Assembly (NCBI RefSeq): GCF_019399895.1
Contig: NC_091881.1
Span: 560,501-624,500 of the forward strand
Direction of reading: 5' to 3'
From: Cardiocondyla obscurior
Lineage: Eukaryota > Arthropoda > Insecta > Hymenoptera > Formicidae
Length of the DNA: 64,000 bases
Shown here: piece by piece, positions 15,847 to 27,954 of the stretch
How positions within the stretch are numbered: position 1 is the stretch's first letter
Layout of the letters: each line of letters starts with the position of its first letter
Notes under the pieces: generated by a model
Seen by the model: only the letters and a program-made list of their open reading frames with translations
What the model was told of the DNA's origin: nothing
Database searches by the model: none
Position numbers and translations under genes: made by a program

Positions 15847-18758
15847 GGAAAATTCTGTGCGTACAATAAAGCGTCTGGAAGAATTCAGTGGAAAGCTGTA
15901 ATTTTAATTAAAATTAAATTTGTATCGCAAAGTCTGATTAATAATCAAGCGTACATTTCTTCTTTGTAAAGCAATTAATCTTTCTACGATTGTTTTAATT
16001 GAATATCTCATCGCGTAGTGGATGTGCCTCGCGTCTTTCTACTTTCTACAAATTTAATTACTTACTTAAAGAAAACAATGACGAGAAAATTAAGTAATTG
16101 AAAACTGGATTTTGATTAAAATTGAAATAAACATACTCAAAGAAAATTGAATAAATCGTAATCGTTTCATCACAAAGTCCGTTGTCTCCGTTCCTTACTT
16201 AAAATTTCTGTCATGTGTTTTTTCAATGTTCCATCGAGGAAAAAAAATTTGCTAAACGGAAACAAGCTGTACGACGGAACGAGAAAAGACGCGATTTACA
16301 TACGACGTAACGAGAAACTTTCCCAGTTTGAAATCTTCCAAACTTTGCGGCATTCATTTTAGACGTGCCAGTCAAGTTTCTTGCAAAGTAAATGCAGGTA
16401 TCGCGATCCGCGATGTGCTTCAACGTAAGAATGGAGGAAAAAAAAGCAAAGAAATATCGTGCATTCGAAAACGCGTCTCAATGTTCTAATTATAACTGGA
16501 CAATAATAACGGTGAGCGTTCACTCATAACTTTATGTAACTCAACGTCAGTGATTTTGCAGTCTTAGTAATTTGAAGCAATCACCTACAAATTATTACAA
16601 ACAAATCGGCAATTTCAACTATTATATTTTTTAACAAATTGCCTTTTTTTGTTTCTTTTTTTTTTCAGAAAGAAGAAAGAATAAGTTTTGGTCAATGATG
16701 ACGTGTGCAAAATTTTGAAATACTAATTTAAATGTTTTTACAGTGAAATTAATAAAATTACTAGCCAATTGCATTCTCAGTGAATTCATTGCAAAAATTA
16801 ACGTTTCGAAATCTAGGAGCTGTTTTTATTTAACAGCGTATTGTATGATTTATCGTATAATAAATTTCACATATAATGAAAAAATAATATTGAACTATGT
16901 ATAATTTACATGGATTATATTTTATGTACGTTCTTCTTAAATCTGCAAGCTTTAATAAAATAAATCTCTCTTTTTGCCTGCTTTCAAATATTGTAACGTA
17001 TATTCAATATCTTTCACTCTTTAAAAATTAAAAAAAAAAAAAAAATTATTTTTAACAATTAATATGACTATCAAATACACTCTCATATAAAATACGTTCA
17101 ACGTCAGCCGAATAAAAAAAAAACCACCAATCGTCATTATTGAGCCAGAAACTCTCTCGTGCTAAGATATCAATGATGCGATCGCTTTCTTACCGTCCAA
17201 CGACACGCAATGCCTCCAGACGAAAATGCGCATCTCTGCGAGGTCCGAGAATCGCGCTCCTACCTAAATCACGCTAATTACACACAAAAATCGCCTGGCC
17301 AGAGAAATCGATTTTCCTGTGCTCGGTATTTAAAGCGGGTACGAGTTAACGCGCGGCCACCGGGAACGCGCCGAATGTTCGGTCCATTAAGAGCGAATAT
17401 GTGCTCCTGTTTTCTGCGGATTTTGGCACGTATTGGCACACGATCGATCCAATTTGAAAGACTTCGACCCCCGGATGGATTTTAGAGTCGAGAACCGTGC
17501 AATCTAGTGGTGCAGTCTGATCGAAAAGAACCGGCATCTGTGAGCCTACGGCGGGCAACCGGTTGACGAACGGCGGCGATCATCTTCATCGATCCCCGCT
17601 CTTCATCCATATGAATGAGACACTAAATTTATTAACGGTCCAGCTGCTCCTCTTTTCCTATTCGAGATCGTCGATTGGTCCCCTTCGAGTTTCTATATTG
17701 GGAAAGCATTTTCCTCGCTCCCGCGATTGCGCTGATTATTTGTCATTCTCTAGCGCCTTCGCTTTTCTTCTTACGGTAATGTAATGTAATTCTGTCACGA
17801 ATGATTCTCGATTCGAAATGAAATTCACTCCTTTTCCCGAACGTGCTGTTTTCCTAATTCAAAGCGTTCTCTTCAATCGATCTTCGATCTACGATGCGCA
17901 GCAGTTTTTTTTTTGTCTTTTTTGTTTTTTTAAATTCTTTTATTTTAGTAATAAAATGGAAATAATAATGAGAAAGACTAGGATTTATCAGTAATAAACT
18001 TATAATCTTCGGTGCGGAAAGGAATATCACAGTGCGAGCGAATCTTTAGTATTTTATGTTTATATACGCGATTTTTATTTTGTACCAATTAATATTTCAA
18101 TAAAATAAAATATGTTAATAGAGTTAATTAGTTCATAAAATTTTTTTTTCTATTTTTCAAAAATGCTATTTATTATTTATTCTTTATTATTATCGATCCA
18201 CACTAAATTTACTTTAAAGCAACGAATATTCTATCACTTTTCACAACTTAATTCACAATTTTTTAATTTTACCAAAATTTGCTGCTCTTTTTCTTGGTCC
18301 TTTTAGAATTATTCGTTATTATTTAGAATTATCTTTTCTTTCCCTTTATTCTTACATATCTTTTACTACTTCTAATACGTTTGCTTTTCGTATCTTAGAT
18401 TAAATCACTCGTCCCTTCCTTGCTTTCGTGTTTACTCTCTCCTCGAGCTTTTAAATTAATTTATCGATTCAGTCAACAACCTCTCGCACAACTGTAACCC
18501 TTTACTCCTTAAGTTTTTTTTTTTTTTTCTTTTATTTACGTCACGGATACACGTCGGCGAGTCAATGGTCGTTGGGAAAACAACTTCGGAAGTCGGTAAT
18601 GCGATTTCGCGAACGCCGAGGTCCTTCACCGCGGCCGGTGTTACGCGGCAGGACGATACGACCTAACTGCTCTCACGAGGACCACTGCCCGCGACCGGCA
18701 GGGTGGAACAGGGTGGGCACACCGAATGGAGGACGCCGCTCTGTGCGACTGTAGTACG

Positions 18759-18776
18759 GGGTGTGTGCACACACCC
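18759..18776. repeat. 18-bp perfect palindrome
   Basis: GGGTGTGTGCACACACCC, arms of nine bases with no spacer, in the GC-rich block just before the GA tract. It could arise from a (GT)n/(AC)n junction. Confidence 0.7.
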
Positions 18777-18814
18777 GGGACACAAACTGAGAACAGGCCG
18801 TTGCGAGAGACGGA

Positions 18815-18885
18815 GGGAACGAGAGAGAGAGAGAGAAAGAGACAGAGAGAGAGAGGAAAAAGAGAAGGAGAGGGTGACGGTGAGG
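18815..18885. repeat. GA-rich purine tract (imperfect (GA)n)
   Basis: GAGAGAGA stretches interrupted by AAAG and CAG form a roughly 70-nt purine strand. Similar shorter tracts lie at about 15827-15846 and 43440-43520. GA repeats can bind GAGA-factor-like proteins in insects, but here this is only a composition-based suggestion. Confidence 0.8.
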
Positions 18886-21800
18886 TGGCGAAGAAAGGGG
18901 GGCAGGGGTGGAGAACGGAGTGCGCGCAACCTGCGCGCAAGCGTGCTGCAGCCCTCATGGGGTGTAGCCGTGGTGCATTGCCTATCTGCCCGTCGAGATG
19001 CATATCCTAGGTGGTAGACAGGTAAAGGCGCACCGCTTTATCCCTCGCACTACCCTTTCGTTGCCTCGCACGAATTTCTAGTCTTACTCCCACGAGCCGC
19101 CCATTTCGCCGTCCGGCGAACGGATACGAGACGCGATAACGTTTGTTGCGGCTTTGGAATATTCCCCCATTTTATTCTCATTTCGCTTCGCCTCGCTATG
19201 ATGCACAATAACGGCAAACGTTTTTAAACAGCAAAAAAAAAAAAGAAAAAAAAAAGAAAATTAAACTTGTTACTCCATGTAGCTTATTAAAAGCAAATGA
19301 AGTCATTGAAGCGAATCAAGTGCATAAATCAGACGTATAAGATACAAAAGTGAGATAGAAAAATGTAAAAATTATAATGGCTTTTATGATCCACGCGGAA
19401 AAACAAAAAATGTAATTGTTACTTAAAAGAAAAAAATATATCTTGTCTCATCAATTTTGTATTACAAAATTTATTAGCTCGTAAAGAGATTGCGAGAATA
19501 TTTTCATTTGCGTTTATGTTCTTTTTGCCCACAAAAATTTTAGAGCAAGTTCAACAGATAACGATTGGATATCAAAGTGAAAAAATTAGATACTTTATCG
19601 AGTCATATTTCAAAGCCATAAAATATACGCGATAAGCGCGATACGTCGATACGAGACAATTTAACCGCAAATTTTCCTTGACAAAGCGTTTCGATATATT
19701 TCCTCATTTTTCTCTTCGATTTGTTTTATTTCGCAGATCATCACCGTTCCGCTTTTCCATCGGTTTACGATGTAGGACAATAATAATTGTCGTGGGACGT
19801 ACTAAAATGCCGTTTCATCCTTTTGTCTCTAGTTGCTAACTGCGAGCTTTTTTTTACCGCGCGAACGAACTGTCGTAATGTGAGTTATTTCTACGTTAAC
19901 GTATCCTGGCCGTTGTTCTCTCCCTTCGATGTCACTGAAATTAATCTTTCCTCTCACTTCCAGAGAAGTCTATTATCTGTAGTCGAAAGCGTGCTTTTTA
20001 AAATCGAGTCTTCTTTTTACACATTCGAAAGAAGAAAAAAAAAGAAAAGAAAAAAATTGTTATCTGCACTTTTGTATAACGTGATACTTTAGAATTTAGA
20101 TACAAAGTGTTTGAATTTACTTATTCGCGCAAAAGATCAGAACCTCGACATTTTTCTTGTTTCGGTACTTTGAAAAAGAAACTTTTCTCTTTCGTCCTTT
20201 TTGTTTTTACGGATTCAAAGCGCCGAATGTACTTTTCTCGTAAACTTATAAGTTTATCTACCGCTTTTCCGAGATCAAATTTAAAAGGAAGAGATGAGAA
20301 CCATATCACGTCATTCAACTTTAGGAAATCTGATCCTCTCGTCCTGCGACCTCCGGTTTCCATCGCGATTATAATCTTTTATGTAAAGCGTAAACAGATT
20401 TATGATAAATATACCTACGAAGTAATTTAATAATCCAGTGTATCGAGTAAATTTTATCTCCAAGTAAACATAATTATATTCATGTATAAAACATTTATAT
20501 GCAATTCAAGCTAATTGCAAAAGTTACTGAAATAAATAATATCTACGCGATTTCAATTTTACATTATGAATTTTAAAAATCAACAAAGACACTCTTAATA
20601 ATTAATAATTTTAATTAAAAATCTGTCCAAAATACTTAATAATTTATTATTGCAAATATTTCGATGTTATTGGTTTAATTTATTTCCCGGCGGCTATTTT
20701 GTAACAGTAATCAATTTTTTTCGTCGTTAACTTTATGTAACAGTTCTCGATGTGAACAATTCCATCTGCTAACCGTGCAGATTTAACCAACGCTCAAAAT
20801 TACGCTAATTGAATCCGAGTAATGAAGTACAAAAATATAAAAAGCGCAATAAAAATAATGAAAGAGATAAGTGAGCACAGAATGCAAAAAACAAGAAAAA
20901 TCTCAATGATATTGATAACCATTTTTTTTTCTTTTTTTTTTTTCCCTGTAAGAACCATTAAACTTAGATTCGAGAAACGTTGCTTCTTGAATTTATCAGG
21001 TCGAGTAGGATTGACTAACTTAAAAGAAGCACTCGTACTTCTGCGATATCTAACAAGCACTCAACGGCCAAGGATTATAAGTTTGATCGTGGGAGGATTA
21101 AGCAGTTGTGTGAAATTAATACAGTGTAATACAACTGTGGGTTAAAGTTATTACAAATTTGATATTAAATTTGTAATAATTAAATAGTGTAATAATTTTA
21201 TATCGAGGGCATTCTTACAGTTGTAGACTTTATTAAAACGTGACAAGATCTGCGAAAAAAAAGATAATTCTATCGCGCTCAACTAGAATCTTATCATTGC
21301 ACCATCGACAATGTCATAAAATTACGTGTTATTCCTCTTAAATAGCATCAAAATAAGAATAATTTTGCTCTCGCGTTAACGTTGTCATAAACAGCGCGTT
21401 AATAATATGTACAAACGCCGCTTAGAGCGTTAGCAAGATGTAAAACGGACTTGGCGTAGCAGCACGATGTTACACGGCCGGCTATTATTCACGTCGACGG
21501 ACGACATTTTGATGCACTACGTCTAACATTTATTGCGCTAGCACGTCTCTAATTCAGGATCATTATAAAGCGTTACAAGGGTAGGAGCGGACAGGGAACG
21601 GCAGGAAACGAAATAATGCGAGCCACAAGAGAGTATAACATTCAGGGAGAATATAGAAGAGCTGCAGAATTTTGAGGAAGACAAAACTTTTTCCCTCATT
21701 CAACTCCTATTTTTTTTTTTTTCTTTGTGTGGAATTACCAGAAAATAATTAATTTAAAGCAAATATTACGTATTTGTAAAAAGATTATAAAAATATTAAA

Positions 21801-24105
21801 ATATATCCAATCAAAACGTAGATAAAAATTTTTTTCCGCAAATGAACTTTAAAATTTAGTATTCCTGTACGCATATCGCCGACGTATCCATCGAATCGCG
21901 ATATGTAAATATGACGGTGAATATCGAATAGACTTTCAAGATCTGTTTGTTAAACCGTATCACGTATCTCGAGTATCGCGTCTTAGTTTCTCAGTTTCGA
22001 CTGAGTTCCTTGGATGGAGCGCGACTGTAAATACGTAGCGAGTGTAACTTGGTTTCTTTTATCTTTAACTATTAAAATGGTTCGACAATTCCCGCGACAC
22101 TGACAGCGCTATACATCCATTTGGTCTTTCGAACTTGTCTCACTGTCTCTCGGAAACTTCCAAACTCGTAACTCGAAGTATTGGCTCAAACCGTAATGAC
22201 CTACAAGACAAACAAGTTCGGAACTTTTCACTAGTCGACGTCGATCCACCTTAACAACGATTATAATGAGATACAACCACTTACGGTAGCTTTAACGTAG
22301 CGGCGCGAGCATGTTGCGAATATCACGCTATACGAGAGAAAGAGGTGCTTTAAAAGAGAAAAAACATTTTTCGCGCTTAATTTTCCAATCCTAGTATATA
22401 GAAATAATATTAAAAGTGTAATTAACGTTGTTACACACTTACGGTACTTTTGTTAATTAACTCTGTTTCTCGAGGAGAAAAAAAAAAAAAACACGTTAAA
22501 TAAACTACTATGATCTCTAAGAAACTTTTCCGAATTCTTTCAGAAAAGCGAAGTGCCTCCGTCTGCCTTCGACGTTTTTCGAAGGAAATAAAGAGAAATC
22601 GAAGGGAATCGCGGACAGGACGGATTTTCAGTTGCCATCAAAGACGTTGGCGCCCGCCCGATTTTTAATTAATGTCAGGTCACGGAGAGAAATGGCTCCC
22701 CCATCTACCGCCGTGTTCCTCAGACTCTGAACGATCTCGACCCTGTCGTTTCATGAAAGAATCGCCTATCGAAAATCGATGAAGTCGTCAGCACCCGATG
22801 GCTGCCTCTGTTACCAGCGCTTTCCATCGTTCGCCGCGCATAATCGTTAATATATCGGCAGAGCTGTACGGACAGCTGATAGGCGAGGTTGCCTTTGCGA
22901 ATCACACGGCACTTGCAAGTCCCTTCGCGCCAAGTTAAACGAAAAATGAAAGAGGAAAGAAGAAAGAGCGAGCAATTTAAAATTACGTGGACAAGCAATT
23001 TCAGTGTGATAACAGAAGAAACACGGGATTCTACAGCAATATTAAACGTAATAACAACGTTAATCTCTGCAGCTGAATGGAGAAGAAAATCAAGCAATTC
23101 CAGAATTTAAAAAGGAATAGAAGAAGCAAACATTTATCGGGAAAGAAAAATCGTGCGAAGAGAAAAATCATTCAAATTACCTCTTTTCTTTCCGAGCATT
23201 TTAACTTCTATAAGAAGTAACTTATGGAAAAAAATAAAAAAAAAAAACTTGTGATCAAAAATTCACATTTAAATAAGAGCTAAAAATTTTTACAATCTTT
23301 TAACTCTCGTGAGTTACATAAATAATTAATAAATACATTTTCTACTTTAATTTAAAATAACGCAAGTAAGCCAATTAAGCGCTTAATTGGCAATAAGAAC
23401 TCTAGCTGTCTTGACATAAGCTCCGTTATTGTAGCGAAAAAATCACCTACTTTATCTTTTCTAAAGAACGTCTTACCGCGAAAAAGATAAGCAGCACTCA
23501 TTTTAAGTAAGCTCTCGTATTACGTCAGTTTACGAGAGCTTGAAATAAATTACAAGTATTTCCACATAGATCTAGTGCAAATTGCACGGAATAGAGCCAC
23601 CCACATCTCGCTAAAAATACTCAGAACTTCTGATCTTTTGACATTTAAAATTACCATAACCAAATAACTTTAATTTATGATTTGATTTAAAAATAATTTT
23701 TCAGATTTAAAAACTAATATTTTATCGAAAATTCGCATTTCTTTACTTTCAATCATTAATTAATAATGAAACATTTTAAGCTAAAATTCTACCGAGGCAA
23801 CATCTTTAAAAAATTTCCTGCTTTCCATTCCATGAAAAAGTATGCTTTAATAATTCGCTTTTCGCGAAACTCGGGTAGTAAAAATTAAAAAATTTCTTCG
23901 TTCTTAGCTCCAACTACCTATAACTTTGAAACGTCTAAAATTCTTCTTTTTTCTGTTTTTTTTTTGCCAGAAACCAAGCGTTCTTTCCTGACTAAAGAAA
24001 TTATCGATTCTATATTCGCGAAAGGTTTAGCACGAGATTCAAGATCGCCGATTGCGGAATATTTTACGTTCGAAGGGACCGAATGTCGACACCGGCGGTT
24101 CTTAC

Positions 24106-24202
24106 CTTCTCTGCCGAACTTGCGCTTCTTCTTACCAGCGCCGCCGCTGCTGGACGAGCTCTTGCTCGAACTCTTGTCCTTGCTCTTCCAGGGTCCAAAC
24201 AT
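24106..24202 (-). CDS. Short first coding exon: basic, serine-rich leader (alternative start)
   Basis: ATG at 24202-24200 opens 32 codons plus one base, ending at GAAG|GTAAGA (exon end 24106, intron from 24105), a near-consensus donor in phase 1. The peptide begins MFGPWKSKDK, continues with two serine runs (residues 11-19, broken by one lysine), then GGAG and a KKKRK cluster, ending FGRE. The frame also stays open for about 310 nt upstream of this ATG but holds no earlier ATG there, so this Met is the natural start unless a splice acceptor lies upstream. The donor phase matches that of the 5.5-kb exon at 31738, so both could splice to the same downstream exon and give two N-termini. No homology was recognised. 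Upstream out-of-frame ATGs (for example near 24426 and 24341) are a mild objection if the leader is unspliced. Confidence 0.55.
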
Positions 24203-26380
24203 TTTCCGCAGCTTCCTTCTCAGCGTCTCAAGGGCAGCGTCATCGGGCGCGAAAACGGCGCGGGCGTTTGTCGCGCGGCTGGACGCACCGCGCACGTTCA
24301 CAAACCGCAGGTGGCGCGTAGCCGCACGAGATGCATCGTCTGATGCTGCGGGTGCATAGAAACGACGGACGTACGTCGCACCGCCGCGCGATCGCGCCGC
24401 CTCGTTACGTCGTCCATCATCGACAAATGAGATGCGTTCCGCCTCTATCGTCTCCGCGCGAAATCGGCGACGAGACGAAAATAACTCGCAAACGCGACTT
24501 AATCCAAACTGTTAAGTCCAAGCTGGCGAGAGTCCTATCTGAAAGACACGTCGTGCCCTGATCGCGAAAGTGCAAAAAGTTAATATTTCATTAATGACTA
24601 CAGTTATTTAATTTTAATCAATTATTTTAAAAATTAATTATATTTATGATGAATATTTGACACAAAATTTGTATTCTTAATTTATCATGAAAATAGTCGC
24701 TGACTTTGATAAAATAAATTTATACTTCTAACTGTGGTCGTTAAGAATGTTCTCAAGCACTTTAACAATCTGAATTCTCGTCTGCATCGTGCGATGCTGC
24801 TAACTAAAGCAATGCCTAATCGAACGGCGAACCATCTCTAACTTCACAATCAAACGATATCTTTAATTATCTATCTTATAAAGAATTCCGAAAATGGCAA
24901 AGGTATCCGAGAAATTCAATCTCTCCCTAGTACGTTCGCTTCTTTTATTATCGAGAAAGACGAAAGAACCCGCGTTCAAAGCGAAAGAAATCTTATCGAC
25001 GATGTTAACAAATGAAGGAGGGTCATTGTGGAGAACGGAAATTCCGTGGTACGAAACGCAACTCCACGGATGGGTTGGATCCTATCAAGACGATAGCTGA
25101 TTTCGAGAGGAATTCGCGATTGTCGCCGCAGCGTCTCGGCGCCACTAACTTCGCCATCTTTCGGTCGCGGAGTATTTTACGAAAACGGCTGTACAAACTT
25201 ACGAACTGGATCAGCGAATCAAAGTGACGGCGGCCCTTCGTTTAAGGCCATCGCGAGACAACTTCGTCCATCCCTTCACGCGCTCGCTAGCGCTTCGAAA
25301 TGGAACCACGAACGTTTGCAAGAGACAGCGATGATGGATAGTACGCCAAAAACGATGAAGATACAGCGCGCGCTACTTCTCCGACTACAACAAGCCCCGT
25401 CTCAGGATTTATGATTTTTATTACCGACTACGAACCCTCCTACGTCATTCTATCACAATTTGCCAAAGGCATCGACTGTGTTAATTAGATGTCATTTATC
25501 ATCGCTCAATATTAAAAGAGCGGCCCGCGACGCAGCAACCACGCCAAACCTCAGACATTTTTCATCTTTCCCCGACAAATCGAAGAAGCTAAACGATAAA
25601 ATGTATCGACTTAAAAGAACACGTAAGTAGCTTTTGCGTTATAAGATTTAATTTTCCACTACTGATTTTACCATCGAGACGCAAACTTTATGCAGCCATG
25701 AGATTCATTGTTTCACACGATCGCGATAAGATGAAAGGTCACAGTTAATTAATAGGTAACGTTCTCATTAATAGCAACGCGAGCTAAAATAACATTACGC
25801 CAAGCATAATTTCAAACTAATAATTCACGTAACATTGCTGGCTACAGAAATCGCTTTAATGGAAATTTCGCCTATTGGCTTTTACCATATCAAAGCGGAT
25901 CAAACTGAAAAGCGCAAACCGGCAAATTTAACGGACTGCTTTTATGAATGCGTTTTAACCGGCAAAATGGAAACTCGCGTTCTTTTTCTTTAAAAAAAAT
26001 AAAAAAATAAAAAAAATTATAAAAAATTAAAAAAAAAAAAATCCCGCAATAATCGTGCAAATTATTCAATATCGTCGAAGTGAGAACTATCAACGAGACT
26101 TCAGAATGAAAGACGACCATTATTGATGCCGCTTACACGCCTCTGAAGAAGCGGCCCACCTTTGAATTAAATGTCACGCAAACCGACGATCTCCGAAAAG
26201 CGAATAGAGTACTGGGTGTTGCGTGCCGGTTAATTAACCCGACTAATTGGATCTTTTGCTTCCTTGATAAAACGGTAATTAATTGGATTCGCGGATCGAT
26301 GCGATTGCTCGCTCGTATATCGCCAAATGAACCGTTATTTCAGTTCGCGCAGTTATTGCCTTTCGATATCTCGTCACCGG

Positions 26381-26412
26381 ACGAACGAGCGAGCGAGCGA
26401 GCGAACGAGCAA
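26381..26412. repeat. (GAGC)n tetranucleotide repeat
   Basis: About six imperfect copies of CGAG/CGAA forming ACGAGCGAGCGAGCGAGCG-like sequence. It explains the Glu/Arg/Ala/Ser-repeating open frames in all phases here. Confidence 0.8.
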
Positions 26413-27717
26413 GCAAATACCACGGCAAAGAGATTCGCGAATCATTCGATTGGCAATACCCCTTTGGTCGTTCATCTCTCACCGAGACCACTTTCCTGCG
26501 ATTCGTTGATCTTGATTTATGAGCCGCCCGCGAAACTTACTTTATGATCGAATTGGATTGTATCTAGCTACGAGAATTTTAAGCGCGTCGAAATGCGAAT
26601 TTTTGGAAAAATTCGAACGGAAAAACTGGCTCGTGACTGTGCTCTCAAGTTACGTTTCGTTAACGTTAAACGCGATTATTATTAGACGGTCGATTTAATT
26701 TAATTATATTTTAATTTGTAAAAATTAATTTTTTGAAATAAATTCTTGTTCTTTTTTTACTATGTTTTTTTACTTTTTTTTTCGTAGTTATTAAATGTAT
26801 CGCTCATAATACTTAAGAACAAAGCTTACTTATACAATTAGAAAATAAGTTGTTACTTTTTTTAGTTTTCACGCCCTGTCTGCGAAGAATAAGATAAATT
26901 ACGGTTACCCTCATCACACCTCCGGAAATAATATCTTTTTATGTAATAATAAAACGTTCTTTTTACTCGATTGCGAAAGTAATAGCGCATTCGCGTCGGT
27001 ATAACAGCGAGGCAACAGATTATTTTGTGGATTATATATACGCCCTATATTGTACCCATTCATAATAAATACCGAAAACTTTTCTAAGGATTATGTTAAA
27101 CAAGAAGTATGTCGTAGTGGAAGATACTGGCTACGTGTTACTCCGCACGCGGACGGTGACCGCATCGAGGTCAAGGCACTCGGTGGTTCACCATATTGCT
27201 ACCTTCATCGTACAGCATGGACACTACCGGCGACGTTCCGTTCTCCATTTTCTTCCAAGGATATTCGAAACCATTAATCGATACGATGCGCAAATACGAT
27301 TGTCACGGAAGACAGAGGACATCGCCCGCATCGTTCGCACCTTAACAACCTTAGACCTAATCCGCGAGTCTCGCATATCGACCAGAACCTCCTCGCGTCG
27401 AGGAAACTAATACTAACAATCGGAAGGTGGAGAAAACAGGGACCGGCCCGCACGTTGCTCCGCACTGTGCCGCAACGGGACCGCAATCAAGATGGTCGGC
27501 ACAACATTTGACCGGTTTATTGTCGCAATTAGGCACCCCGATAATTACGACAAATCTAGCGACGGTCCCTTACGTTTACGAGGATCACGGTCGATGGTTC
27601 ACCGGCTAGACGTTCGAAGGGGGACGAACTTGAAAGACGGGACACCACACTACCACGGCCGACTGCGATTACCTACACGTCGTTTCACGGGAACGCGGTG
27701 AACGGGGATGCAGAACG

Positions 27718-27746
27718 TAGCGGCGGCGGCGGCGGCGGCAGCAGCA
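27718..27746. repeat. (GGC)6 plus CAG/AGC trinucleotide repeat
   Basis: Six GGC units followed by AGCAGCAC and an ACC-rich stretch. It reads as poly-Gly/Ser, poly-Arg/Gln or poly-Ala depending on frame. A second ACC/ACG-rich run lies at 27980-28005. Confidence 0.8.
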
Positions 27747-27810
27747 CTAGCACCACCACTACCACCGGCGAGGGTTGTACTCTCGAGGACCCGGCGGGTA
27801 TCCTCCCTCA

Positions 27811-27954
27811 GATATATCAGCCGAGACTATGTCACCGCGACTTATCTACGAGACGAGTGACGCGTACTTCTCACCCGCGACGGCTCACCACGACGAAGGT
27901 CGCGATCGATCAGTACTTTTCGAAAAAGACGCCCGTCGTTCGAGAGAGGCGAAC
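27811..27954 (+). other. Weak candidate coding exon in a GC-rich block
   Basis: A pyrimidine-rich CCTCCCTCAG precedes 27811 and GAAC|GTGAGA follows 27954, bounding 144 nt that is open in one frame and includes an ATG at 27829 (MSPRLIYETSDAYFS...). The length, acceptor-like and donor-like ends suit an internal or first exon on the plus strand, antisense to the surrounding minus-strand gene. No partner exon or homology was recognised, and neighbouring sequence is coding-like in other frames, so this may be chance. Confidence 0.18.

Larger units (their letters stand above)
1..24105. other. Gene-free stretch, probably intron or intergenic
   Basis: No exon with both a coding-like frame and matching splice or start signals was found. 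The sequence is AT-rich with frequent A/T homopolymers (A17 at about 779-796, A16 at 2188, A17 at about 13293, A16 at 17031). GC-richer islands lie near 4.05-4.5, 9.45-9.75, 10.1-10.5, 11.3-11.7, 17.2-17.6 and 18.55-19.15 kb. If the exons at 24.2 and 31.7-37.3 kb belong to one minus-strand gene, this stretch is its large downstream intron, or holds short exons I cannot see. Confidence 0.5.

Noticed and set aside
18641..19017. Overlapping frames of 88-120 codons on both strands
   Set aside because: They translate the GA-rich tract and its complement (Arg/Glu or Ser/Leu repeats).
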